A DNA stretch of 64,000 nt from Lysobacter panacisoli (GTDB taxonomy: Bacteria > Pseudomonadota > Gammaproteobacteria > Xanthomonadales > Xanthomonadaceae), in NCBI RefSeq assembly GCF_009765165.1, contig NZ_VLNU01000001.1, positions 3,664,247-3,728,246 of the forward strand, in the 5' to 3' direction. The position numbers were made by a program, and so were the translations under genes. This document shows, in pieces, positions 23,965 to 32,112 of the stretch (position 1 is its first letter; every line of letters starts with the position of its first letter). The notes under the pieces were generated by a model. It was not told where the DNA came from. It saw only the letters and a list, made by a program, of their open reading frames with translations, and ran no database searches.

Positions 23965-25001
23965 CAGCGCTTCCTCGCCTTCTTCGCCGCTGCGGGCTTC
24001 TTCGTCGCCGATGCGGACTTGCTCGCCGGCTTCGATGCGGGCTTGGATGGCGCAGCAGCGGCCTTGCGTGGAGCTGGCCGCTGGACGACCGTGCGCGGCT
24101 CGGCCGCTTCCGCGGCGTGCGGCGCGGCGTCGAGCCGGTCGCGCAGGCGGCGCAGTTCGCGTTCCAGTTCGACGATCTTGCGATGCGCCGAGTCCACTTC
24201 CGTGCGGCTGGGCATGCCCCACTGCGCGCACATCAGCTCGACTTCCTTCTGCAGGCGGCCGCGCAGGGTCATCTGTGCGTTGACCATCGCCGCGTAGGCG
24301 TCGCGGAAGCGCGGCGAGAGCGCAACCTCGGCATAGGCCTCCTCGGCCGCGTCGATCCACAGGTCGAACAGTGCACGTACCGAATCGAGCTGCTTGCCCG
24401 GCGCGCTGCGTTCCTCCAGCTTGCGCTCGAAACGCACGAACGCATCCTGCGCCGCTTCGCCCATCAGCGTCTGGTAGGCCTGGCTCTGATCCTGCAGGTC
24501 GAGCTGCGCCTGCGCGAGATGCTGCCAGCGCTCCTGGTGCTCGCGCGCGAAACCGAATGCCGGCACGCCCAGCCACGACTTCCCTTCGCGCCACATCGCC
24601 AGCCACGGCGCGAAGGCTTCGAACGCCTGCGCGGGACCGGCCTGCAGGTTGCCGGGCATCGCGCCGAGCATGTCCGCGAACGGATTCGCGCCGTCGCCAC
24701 CGAGCGCCTGCTTCCACGCCGAGGCGATGTCGGCCGCGCTCGCCCGCTGGCCGGCGAACTGCGCCGCCAGCTGCTGCATCTGGCCGAACCAGCCCTGCGC
24801 CTGCGACTGGAAACGGCCGACCGCCGCGTCGCCCTGCTCGACACCACCGCGGGCGAGCTGCGACCACCAGCCGAGCGCCTCGTTCCAGCCAGGCATGGCC
24901 GATCCGGCGGGCTGCGTGGAGCGCAGGGTCTCGCCCCATGCGTTCCAGTACCGCCGCGTCCACGTTTCGAAATCGTCCAGGCCCTGCATCGCGATCGCCA
25001 T
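23964..25001 (-). CDS. phaE: Class III PHA synthase subunit PhaE with histone-like C-terminal tail
   Basis: 345 aa. PhaE activates PhaC in class III synthases. The start region MAIAMQGLDDFETWTRRYWNAWGE and the middle FGFAREHQERWQHLAQAQLDLQDQSQAYQTLM fit the family. The C-terminal ~120 residues include a coiled-coil (HRKIVELERELRRLRDRLDAA) and then ~45 residues of Ala/Lys/Pro/Ser repeats (PSKPASKPASKSASATKK). That tail is unusual for PhaE and resembles the DNA-binding tail of phasin PhaF or histone H1. ATG 25001 is preferred over 24989; neither has a strong ribosome site. Confidence 0.9.
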   Translation of the reverse strand: MAIAMQGLDDFETWTRRYWNAWGETLRSTQPAGSAMPGWNEALGWWSQLARGGVEQGDAAVGRFQSQAQGWFGQMQQLAAQFAGQRASAADIASAWKQALGGDGANPFADMLGAMPGNLQAGPAQAFEAFAPWLAMWREGKSWLGVPAFGFAREHQERWQHLAQAQLDLQDQSQAYQTLMGEAAQDAFVRFERKLEERSAPGKQLDSVRALFDLWIDAAEEAYAEVALSPRFRDAYAAMVNAQMTLRGRLQKEVELMCAQWGMPSRTEVDSAHRKIVELERELRRLRDRLDAAPHAAEAAEPRTVVQRPAPRKAAAAPSKPASKPASKSASATKKPAAAKKARKR

Positions 25002-25063
25002 CGTCCGGTTTGGACGGTCATGGTACCAATGCGGTGTTTCCGCGCCGCGACGGCGCGGCGCGC

Positions 25064-25678
25064 TCAGGGCTTGGGAATGTGCAGGGTCTTGCTGATCATC
25101 AGCGAGCCCGACAGCGCGAACAGCAGCACCAGCGGATGGAACTGCCACGGGCCCAGCTGCACCATGCCCAGCCACAGGTTCGTGCCGATCGCGCCCTGCG
25201 AGGCGGCCACGGCCAGCACGATCACCAGCACCAGGCTGGTCGGGATCGGCGTGCCCTCGAAGTACTTCACCTTGTCGCTGCCACCCGACAGAGCCTCGGC
25301 GGTGACGTTGTAGCGCGCCAGGCGGCTCACGCCGCAGCCGACGAAGTAACTCAGCACGATCCAGTCCCAGCCGCCCTGCAGGCCGCAGGCATAGGCCAGC
25401 GCGGCCGGCGCGACGCCGAAGGAGATCACGTCGGCCAGCGAATCCAGCTCACGGCCGAGGGTCGAGGCCGAGTTGCGCCAGCGGGCCACGCGTCCGTCGA
25501 GCGCGTCGAAGATGAAGGCCAGCGGGATCAGCGCCATGCCGATCAGCAGGTCGCTGACCACGCTGTCCTGCAGGAAGCGCATCGCCGCGAAGATCGCGCC
25601 CGTGCCGCAGAACGCGTTGGCGAGCGTGAACCAGTCGGCGAGGTGAAACTCGCGCAGCATCGAAAAATGGCGCTTCAT
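25064..25678 (-). CDS. pssA: CDP-diacylglycerol-serine O-phosphatidyltransferase
   Basis: 204 aa integral membrane enzyme that makes phosphatidylserine, the precursor of phosphatidylethanolamine. The CDP-alcohol phosphatidyltransferase signature is exact: D61-G62-x2-A65-R66-x8-G75-x3-D79-x3-D83 (DGRVARWRNSASTLGRELDSLAD). About six hydrophobic segments. ATG 25678 has GGAG 6 nt upstream. Lies 62 nt before phaE in the same direction; the pairing of a phospholipid enzyme with PHA genes may be only positional. Confidence 0.92.
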   Translation of the reverse strand: MKRHFSMLREFHLADWFTLANAFCGTGAIFAAMRFLQDSVVSDLLIGMALIPLAFIFDALDGRVARWRNSASTLGRELDSLADVISFGVAPAALAYACGLQGGWDWIVLSYFVGCGVSRLARYNVTAEALSGGSDKVKYFEGTPIPTSLVLVIVLAVAASQGAIGTNLWLGMVQLGPWQFHPLVLLFALSGSLMISKTLHIPKP

Positions 25679-25775
25679 GCGGCGCTCCGTGACCATCGAA
25701 GCCGCCAGCGTGCCAAACCCGGCGTGAACCCAGCAAGAGGCTGGGCGAACCCGGCCTCCCACCCGCGATCGGGAT

Positions 25776-27596
25776 TCAGCGCGGCATAGCCAGATGCGCG
25801 GCCTGCAGCGCCGTGCCCGGGCCACGCGGTTGCGTCGCGATGACGGCGTCGGACGGCAGTGCCGCGCCGGTGTCGAGGTGCGCGTCCACGCGATCGAGCG
25901 CGGCGTACACGTACGGCAGCAGCGGCAGGTAGCGCGCGCCGTAGTCGGGCAATCCGAGGAACGCATCGAAATGCTGCGCGTTGCGCACCTGCCAGTAGCG
26001 CACGTCGCGCCCGGCCGTCTGCGCCTGGCGCACGTACGGCGCGCTGCTGAAAGCCGGTGGGATCAGGCCGTCGTCGGTGCCGTGGATCACCACCACCGGC
26101 AGGCCCTTGCGCGGGAGGGCCGCGCGCGTTTCGTCCACACCGCGATGCACGCGCTGCGCGTCGGCGTCGTCGCCGGTCCACAGGCCACGCAGGCATTGCA
26201 GCGACTTCAACGGCGCCGTCGGGTCCGCATCGACGAGGTGCACGCCCGCGCCCGGAGGAATGCCGCTCGCATCCGACCACCAGGCCGCGCGTTCCGCCGC
26301 GGTGGCCGCGCGCGGCAGGAAGTCGGTGCCAAGCGCCGAATAGCGATTGCCGCACGGCATCTCGCCGAAACCGTAGCGGCCGTAGGCAGAGGCATACGTC
26401 ACCGCCACCGCACGCCACAGGTCGAAGCCCACCGACAGCGCGCCGGCCTGCAGCGATTCGTCGGTCCAGCCGTGGGCTTTCAGGGCTTCGTAGGCGGAGC
26501 GAGCCTGCGCGGCGGTGTCGTCGCCTTCGATCAGTCCGGCCGCCTTCAATGCCGCGCAGCGCTGCGTCCACAACGGCGCGACCTGCGCCGCGATCGGCGG
26601 CTGCGGCAGTCCCTGCTTGTGCAGCAGCGCGCACGGCATCAGCAGGGCGGCTTCGGTCGTGTAGTCGTACAAGGCGCGACTGCCTTCGGCCGAGGTGTAG
26701 ACGTTCGGCTCGCCGGCGACGACGGCGTCCAGCCAGTCGTCCTTCTCCTCCGCCGCGCGCAGCACCGCGCCACCGCCGTTGGAAATGCCGACCGCGATCA
26801 CCCGCGTGTTGTCGAAGGTGAACGGCGCCGCCTGCGGGAACGCACGATCCAGCGAGACCAGCGCGAACTGCGCGGCCTGCTTCACGTGGCGCCCCCAGTC
26901 GGCCTCCGGGTTGTCCTGCGAATGCGCGTGCTTGAAGGCGACGCCGCTGGTGGCGCTTGCGGTCGCGGCCGGCTCGAACGCCAGACCTTCGCCGCGCGCG
27001 CCCACGCTGCCGTCGGCACGCACGCCCTGCCCCGCGTCGAGGTCGAAGTAATCGGTGCCGGCACCCTTGTCGGTGTACGCGACCGCACAGCCCCGGGGCA
27101 GGCCCCACGCACCGGCGACGGCAATCGCGCCGTAGATGCCGCGCGAACCGGACGAGGCGGTGACGACCACGCAACGTTTCTTCGCATCGAACGCGTCGGG
27201 CACCTGCACCAGCACGCGGTGCGGCTGCTTCGCGCCGTCGACCTTCGCCAGCGCGCTGAACTCGCGGCCCGGCACGTTCGCGGCGCTGCCGTACAGCTCG
27301 CCGTAGCCACCGCCCGGCGCGAGGTCGGCGATGCCGCGCCAGTTGGCCCAGAGCGCACGCCGGCGCAGTTCTGCCGGCGTTGGCTGGGCGGCATCGGCAA
27401 ACGCCGGCGGCGCCATCGCGCGCAGGCCGGCCAGGCCCAGTCCCGCGGTCAGCAGGTCGTCGCCGTCGCGATGTTCGGTGGTGCGCGGCGCATCGAACAT
27501 CGGCGCGCTCTCCTTCGTGCTGCGCGTGGACGTGGCGCAGGCGGCCAGGACGAGCATGGCACCGGCGACGGCAAGGCGGAGGGTCGGCGTCTTCAT
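25776..27596 (-). CDS. D-(-)-3-hydroxybutyrate oligomer hydrolase, lipoprotein form
   Basis: 606 aa. Lipobox LAAC puts the lipid anchor at Cys20. The body matches the 3HB-oligomer hydrolase family: LVQVPDAFDAKKRCVVVTASSGSRGIYGAI, VAYTDKGAGTDYFDLDAGQGV, the nucleophile motif GISNGGG (Ser272), and IHGTDDGLIPPAFSSAPYV near the end. It cleaves 3-hydroxybutyrate oligomers released by PHB depolymerases. With phaC/phaE just downstream it gives the locus both polymer synthesis and oligomer breakdown; a periplasmic lipoprotein would act on imported or extracellular oligomers, not on the cell's own granules. Confidence 0.9.
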   Translation of the reverse strand: MKTPTLRLAVAGAMLVLAACATSTRSTKESAPMFDAPRTTEHRDGDDLLTAGLGLAGLRAMAPPAFADAAQPTPAELRRRALWANWRGIADLAPGGGYGELYGSAANVPGREFSALAKVDGAKQPHRVLVQVPDAFDAKKRCVVVTASSGSRGIYGAIAVAGAWGLPRGCAVAYTDKGAGTDYFDLDAGQGVRADGSVGARGEGLAFEPAATASATSGVAFKHAHSQDNPEADWGRHVKQAAQFALVSLDRAFPQAAPFTFDNTRVIAVGISNGGGAVLRAAEEKDDWLDAVVAGEPNVYTSAEGSRALYDYTTEAALLMPCALLHKQGLPQPPIAAQVAPLWTQRCAALKAAGLIEGDDTAAQARSAYEALKAHGWTDESLQAGALSVGFDLWRAVAVTYASAYGRYGFGEMPCGNRYSALGTDFLPRAATAAERAAWWSDASGIPPGAGVHLVDADPTAPLKSLQCLRGLWTGDDADAQRVHRGVDETRAALPRKGLPVVVIHGTDDGLIPPAFSSAPYVRQAQTAGRDVRYWQVRNAQHFDAFLGLPDYGARYLPLLPYVYAALDRVDAHLDTGAALPSDAVIATQPRGPGTALQAAHLAMPR

Positions 27597-27680
27597 GACC
27601 GCGAGCCTAGCAAGGCGTGCGGTCGCGCCCATCGTACTTTCGTACCAGCGCGCCCGTGTTGCAGGCCCGGTGCCGCTTGC

Positions 27681-27686
27681 TAGGCT
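27681..27686 (+). promoter_or_regulatory. -10-like hexamer of the LuxR-type regulator (probably leaderless)
   Basis: TAGGCT ends 6 nt before the ATG at 27693, with no Shine-Dalgarno between. Confidence 0.35.
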
Positions 27687-27692
27687 GGGCGC

Positions 27693-28358
27693 ATGCCGAC
27701 CCTGCTGATCGCCGACGACCATCCCCTGTTCCGCGCCGCCCTGCGCCAGGCCGCGATGGAGGCCGTGGCCGATGCGGAGATCCACGAGGCCGGCAGCCTC
27801 GAAGCGGTGCTGGCGGCGCTCGATGCCGATCCGGGCATCGACCTGGTGCTGCTCGACCTGCACATGCCGGGCAACCACGGCCTCGCCGGACTGGCCGCGG
27901 TGCGCGCCCAGCATCCGGGCGTCGCGGTGGTGGTGGTCTCGGCCAACGACGACCCTCGCGTGGTGCGGCGCGCGCTCGACCACGGCGCCGCCGGCTACCT
28001 GCCCAAGAGCGCCGGGCTGGACGAACTGCGCGACGCGATCCGCGCCGTGCTCGCCTGCGAACAATGGCTGCCTTCGTCGCTGCGTGCGGCCGTGTCGCGC
28101 ACCCAGAGCGACAGCGGCGACGCCGACCTCGCGGCGCGACTGGCGAGTCTCTCGCCGCAGCAGTTCCGCGTGCTGACGCTGGTCGCGCAGGGCCTGCTCA
28201 ACAAGCAGATCGCCGACCGCCTCGAAGTGCAGGAACGCACGGTCAAGGCGCACCTGTCGGCGATCTTCGAACGCCTCGGCGTGCGCAACCGCACCCAGGC
28301 CGGCGTCGTGCTGCGCGAGCTGGAGCTGGTCGATCCGGCAAGGCAGATGGCGTCGTGA
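27693..28358 (+). CDS. NarL/LuxR-type response regulator
   Basis: 221 aa. The receiver domain (1-~125) has the acidic pair Asp8-Asp9, the phosphoacceptor Asp55 (VLLDLHMPG), Ser in VVVSAND and Lys in GYLPKS. The C-terminal ~65 residues form a LuxR-type helix-turn-helix: SPQQFRVLTLVAQGLLNKQIADRLEVQERTVKAHLSAIFERLGVRNRTQA. It faces the hybrid kinase at 28460-31810 tail to tail and is the obvious partner of it. In related Xanthomonadaceae and Pseudomonas such kinases and regulators steer carbon use or secondary metabolism; the target genes here are unknown. Confidence 0.92.
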   Translation: MPTLLIADDHPLFRAALRQAAMEAVADAEIHEAGSLEAVLAALDADPGIDLVLLDLHMPGNHGLAGLAAVRAQHPGVAVVVVSANDDPRVVRRALDHGAAGYLPKSAGLDELRDAIRAVLACEQWLPSSLRAAVSRTQSDSGDADLAARLASLSPQQFRVLTLVAQGLLNKQIADRLEVQERTVKAHLSAIFERLGVRNRTQAGVVLRELELVDPARQMAS

Positions 28359-28362
28359 TGAC

Positions 28363-28446
28363 GTAGCCCGGGTAAGCGAAGCGCACCCGGGGTTCGATGC
28401 ACATCGATGGTCGACATCCCGGGTGCGCTTCGCTTACCCGGGCTAC
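28363..28446. repeat. Perfect 29-bp inverted repeat between convergent genes
   Basis: Arms 28363-28391 and 28418-28446 are exact reverse complements around a 26-nt spacer. Each arm contains GTAGCCCGGGTAAGCGAAGC followed by GCACCCGGG. It sits exactly between the convergent regulator and kinase stops, so it can act as a bidirectional terminator. The arm sequence looks like a dispersed genomic repeat unit of Xanthomonadaceae. Confidence 0.9.
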
Positions 28447-28459
28447 TTGATGGCGATGG

Positions 28460-31400
28460 CTACGACCACTCCACTTCACGCGCGGCCAGCACGCGATCCA
28501 GCACCGACTTCAACGCCAGCGGCTTGACCGGCTTGGCGAGCAGCGACAGGCCGGCTTCGTGCACGGCACGGCGCACGTGTTCGCCGCGGTCTGCGCTGAG
28601 GACCAGGGTCGGATGCGGTCCGAACAGCTCGGCCAGGCGCGAGGCGAGTTCGACACCCGTGTCGCCGTCGTCGAGGTGGTAGTCGAACAGCCACAGCGCA
28701 GCCGGTGCGCGGCGCAGCGCCACTTCCGCCTCGACGCCATCGCCGGCGGTGACCACCTCGTAACCCCAGCGCGCGAGCACACCAGCCAGCGCATCCATCG
28801 CCTGCGGATCGTTGTCGACCACCAGCACGCGCAGGCCGTCGCCTTCGCGTGGCATCGACGTCGGCAGAGCGGCCGGTCGCGGCGCGCGCCCCACCCGCAC
28901 CGAAAACGCGGTCCCCCGCTCCATCCCACTGCGCAATGCCAGTGGTGCGTCGAGCAGCTGCGCAATGCGCTCGGCGATCGATAAGCCAAGACCGAGTCCC
29001 TGACCCGGCGCATCTTCGCCGCGACGGAATTCCTCGAAGATCGCCGTTTGCTGCTCGACCGGGATGCCCGGACCGGTGTCGAGCACTTCGATACGCAGGC
29101 CATCGCCGGCACGACGCACGCCCAACAGCACGCTGCCGCGCTCTGTATAGCGCACCGCATTGGCGAGGAAGTTCTGCAGCACGCGGCGCAGCAGCTGCGG
29201 ATCGGTATGCGTCCACGCGCGCGTCGGCACGAAGCGGAAGCGCAATCCACGCGCGGCGGAAATCGCGCGGAACTCCGACGCCAGCGGTTCCAGCACGTCG
29301 GCCAGCGGGAACGCGCGCGGCTGCGGCACCAGCCCGCCCGCTTCCAGCCGCGACATGTCGAGCAGGCCGGTGAGCAGGTCGTTGGTCGAGTCCAGCGCGC
29401 CGCCGATCTGCGCCACCGTCTCGCGCTGGCGCGGCTCCTGCAGCTGCTGGCCGAGCGAATCGGCGAACAGCTGCGCGGCGTGCAGCGGCTGCATCAGGTC
29501 GTGGCCGATCGCGGCGAGGAAGCGGCTCTTGGCTTCGTTCGCGCGTTCGGCCTCGCGCTTGGCGACTTCGAGGTCGGCGGTGCGCTCGACCACGCGCAGT
29601 TCCAGCGTTTCGTTGGCCATGATCAGGCCGGCCTCGGCACGACGGAACGCGGTGACGTCGGTGAAGGTGGCGACGAAACCGCCGCCCGGCATCGGATTGC
29701 CGCGGATCTCGACGATGCTGCCGTCCGGCAACACGCGTTCGGACAGGTGCGGCGTACCCGCGCGCATGAAGGCAAGTCGCCGTTCGAGCGCGCGTTCGAG
29801 TTCGCGCCCGCTCCATCCACGCGACGGCAGTCGCTGCAACGCCCAGCGCGAGAGTTCGGCGATGGGACGTCCCACCTGCAGCAGTTCCGGCGGGAACCCG
29901 AACAGCTCGGCATAGCGCCGGTTCCACGCGACCAGGCGCAGCTCGGCATCGACCACGCTGATGCCCTGGCTCATGTTCTGCAATGCGGCTTCGAGCACGC
30001 GCTGGTTGAAGCGCAGGTCGGCGGACGCTTCGCCGACGATGGCGGCGACGGTGTCGAGATCATGCCCGGTCGCGCGACGTGCGGCATCGAGCAGCACGCG
30101 CGCCGACGCCGAACCCAGCACCGCCGCGAGCTCGCGTTCGATGTGCGCTTCGATCGATGCCGCGACCGGCTCGTTCGCTGGCACGTCCTGCAGCAACTGC
30201 ATCACGCGTTCGCGCGGCAGGAAACGCAGGCCGGCGTCGCGCAGGGTCTGCACGTCGAGACCGCGATGCGCGGCACGCGGCGTTTCGCGACGCCACATCG
30301 CCGCGAGCACCGTGGCGAACGTACCCACGAACAGGCTCGCGCCGACCGCGCGGCCGAGACGGCTCCATCCTGTGAGCCCGAACAGCCCATCCGGCGCGAG
30401 CCAGCCGAAACCGGCGGGACCGGCATGGATCCATGAGGGTGGCGTACCGCGCGCTTCCAGCGCCATCGGCACCAGCAACACCCACGCCCATGCAGTGAAG
30501 CCGCCGACGATACCGATCACCGCCGCGCGTGGCGGCGTCTGCGGCCGCCACACCGCGAAGCACAGCGCCGGCGCCAGCGTCGCCAGTGCGGAGAACGAAA
30601 CCGCGCCGACGTCGGCCAGCGCATCGCTGCCGGCGAGCAGGCGGCTGTACGCCCACGCCAGCAGCATGATCACCACGATGCCGCTGCGTCGCAGCGCCAG
30701 CACGCTGCCGCGCAGGTCGCTGCCGTCGTTGCGCGACCACGCGCCGCGCAGCAGGCCCGGCGCGAACCAGTGGTTGCCGATCATCAGGCTCAACGTGAGC
30801 GTGCTCACCACGACCATGCCCGTGGCCGCGCTGAGCCCGCCGAGGAACGCGAACAGCGCCAGCCCTTCCTGCCCCTGCGACAACGGCAACGCCAGCACGT
30901 GCAGGTCCGACGGCACGCCGCTGCCGCCGAGCAGCGCATGACCCGCCGTCGCCAGCGGCAGCACCGGTAGCGCGATCAGCACGAGATACAGCGGGAACTG
31001 CCAGCGCGCGGTGCGCACGTCGCGCTCGTCGCGGCATTCGACGACACCGACGTGGAACTGGTGCGGCAGGATGAACATCGCCAGCGCACCGAGCAGCACC
31101 AGCGGCGCGAACCCGTCGGCCGGTGCGACCGGTGCCGGCACCGGCGGCGCTTCCGGCAGGTCGCCCAGGCCGATCCACACGAACAGGCCCAGCGCCAGCA
31201 TCGCGGCGAGCTTGAACACCGACTCGAACGCCATCGCCAGCACGAGTCCGCGGTTGTGTTCGGCGGCGCTCGCTCGGCGCGTGCCGAACAGCATCGCGAA
31301 CAGCGCCATCGCCAGCGCGACGTACAGCGCGCTGTCCTGCCACGCCGGCGCGATCGCACCCTCTGCGGTGCGCGTGGTGAGCATGGCGAAACTCATTGCC

Positions 31401-31810
31401 ACTGCCTTGAGCTGCAGCGCGATATACGGAATCAGCCCGAGCGCCGCGATCAGCGTGACCGTCGCCGCGAGCCACGCGTCCTTGCCCAGGCGCGTGGCGA
31501 TCAGGTCGGCAAGCGAGGTGGCGTTGGTTTCGCGCGACAGCCGCACCAGCCGCACCATGAAGGCGATGCCGAGTGCGTACAGCAGGATCGCGCCGAGGAA
31601 TGTCGGCGGAAGTGGCCAGCCGTAGCGTGCGGCCTGCGTGACCGTGCCGTAGAACGTCCACGACGTGCAGTGCACCGCCAGCGACAGTGCATAGACATGG
31701 CGCCAGTGGCGCGCGAGGACGGTCGGCCGTCGTTCGGCGTAGAGCGCCGTGCCGAACATCAGCGCCAGCCAGGCGAGGCTGGCCAGGGCGACGGTGGTGA
31801 AGCTCAGCAT
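28460..31810 (-). CDS. Hybrid sensor histidine kinase with sodium:solute symporter-like (SLC5) sensor domain
   Basis: 1116 aa. Residues 1-~490 form an SLC5/PutP-like multi-helix membrane domain (AALGLIPYIALQLKAVAMSFAML, FILPHQFHVGVVECRDERDVRTARWQFPLYL). A helical linker follows, then a PAS domain (~620-740, LEAALQNMSQGISVVDAELRLVAWNRRYAELFGFP). The kinase core has His770 (GHDLMQPLHA), the N box NAVRYTERGSV, DTGPGIP and GLGLGLSIAERIA. A receiver domain at ~1000-1110 carries Asp1043 (LFDYHLDD). This CbrA/NahK-like architecture links nutrient transport or sensing to a phosphorelay. The LuxR-type regulator at 27693 is the likely output. Confidence 0.93.
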   Translation of the reverse strand: MLSFTTVALASLAWLALMFGTALYAERRPTVLARHWRHVYALSLAVHCTSWTFYGTVTQAARYGWPLPPTFLGAILLYALGIAFMVRLVRLSRETNATSLADLIATRLGKDAWLAATVTLIAALGLIPYIALQLKAVAMSFAMLTTRTAEGAIAPAWQDSALYVALAMALFAMLFGTRRASAAEHNRGLVLAMAFESVFKLAAMLALGLFVWIGLGDLPEAPPVPAPVAPADGFAPLVLLGALAMFILPHQFHVGVVECRDERDVRTARWQFPLYLVLIALPVLPLATAGHALLGGSGVPSDLHVLALPLSQGQEGLALFAFLGGLSAATGMVVVSTLTLSLMIGNHWFAPGLLRGAWSRNDGSDLRGSVLALRRSGIVVIMLLAWAYSRLLAGSDALADVGAVSFSALATLAPALCFAVWRPQTPPRAAVIGIVGGFTAWAWVLLVPMALEARGTPPSWIHAGPAGFGWLAPDGLFGLTGWSRLGRAVGASLFVGTFATVLAAMWRRETPRAAHRGLDVQTLRDAGLRFLPRERVMQLLQDVPANEPVAASIEAHIERELAAVLGSASARVLLDAARRATGHDLDTVAAIVGEASADLRFNQRVLEAALQNMSQGISVVDAELRLVAWNRRYAELFGFPPELLQVGRPIAELSRWALQRLPSRGWSGRELERALERRLAFMRAGTPHLSERVLPDGSIVEIRGNPMPGGGFVATFTDVTAFRRAEAGLIMANETLELRVVERTADLEVAKREAERANEAKSRFLAAIGHDLMQPLHAAQLFADSLGQQLQEPRQRETVAQIGGALDSTNDLLTGLLDMSRLEAGGLVPQPRAFPLADVLEPLASEFRAISAARGLRFRFVPTRAWTHTDPQLLRRVLQNFLANAVRYTERGSVLLGVRRAGDGLRIEVLDTGPGIPVEQQTAIFEEFRRGEDAPGQGLGLGLSIAERIAQLLDAPLALRSGMERGTAFSVRVGRAPRPAALPTSMPREGDGLRVLVVDNDPQAMDALAGVLARWGYEVVTAGDGVEAEVALRRAPAALWLFDYHLDDGDTGVELASRLAELFGPHPTLVLSADRGEHVRRAVHEAGLSLLAKPVKPLALKSVLDRVLAAREVEWS

Positions 31811-32112
31811 GGATACGCGGCAAGGCTCATGGGGTCAGGATAAACAATGCTTCCCTTCGCGCGGAGGCCGTCACGCCCACGCCGCTGCGCGTCGCCCCTC
31901 TTCCGCCCTGCGGCACCTTCTCCCGCAAGGGGAGAAGGGATACAAGCCCTTTGGACTGCGATGTCCCTCTCCCCTCGCGGCGACCGAAGGGAGTGCAGAG
32001 CTGAGAGGGACAGGCCGCCGAAGGCGGCCAGGGAGAGGGGCGTGGCACGCGCTTCTCCCCTCTTCCGCCCTGCGGGCACCTTCTCCCGCAAGGGGAGAAG
32101 GAAGTACGCCCA
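31811..32112. other. 302-base spacer holding a repeat cluster, no gene
   Basis: Apart from the repeat element described at 31894-32101 nothing is recognised. It separates the histidine kinase start from the TonB receptor stop, so it must include the kinase promoter close to 31811. Confidence 0.5.
31894..32101. repeat. Duplicated 45-bp hairpin-forming intergenic repeat
   Basis: CCCCTCTTCCGCCCTGCGG followed by CACCTTCTCCCGCAAGGGG and AGAAGG occurs at 31894-31938 and again, with one extra G, at 32057-32101. Each copy has internal dyads (CTTCTCCC...GGGGAGAAG). Between them lies another imperfect inverted unit: CTCTCCCCTCGCGGCGACC on one side, GGCCAGGGAGAGGGGCG on the other. This resembles the dispersed intergenic repeats of Xanthomonadaceae and may terminate transcription of the TonB receptor gene's neighbours. 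Confidence 0.7.

Noticed and set aside
22888..24963. One long frame suggesting a PhaE-PhaC fusion
   Set aside because: The upstream part is a shadow frame inside phaE; phaC has its own ATG overlapping the phaE stop.
24117..25313. Long + strand frames opposite phaE/pssA
   Set aside because: Arg/Ala-rich shadow frames caused by high GC third positions; no domains.
28559..31843. Several long + strand frames opposite the histidine kinase
   Set aside because: All are GC-driven shadows without motifs, while the reverse frame has complete domains.
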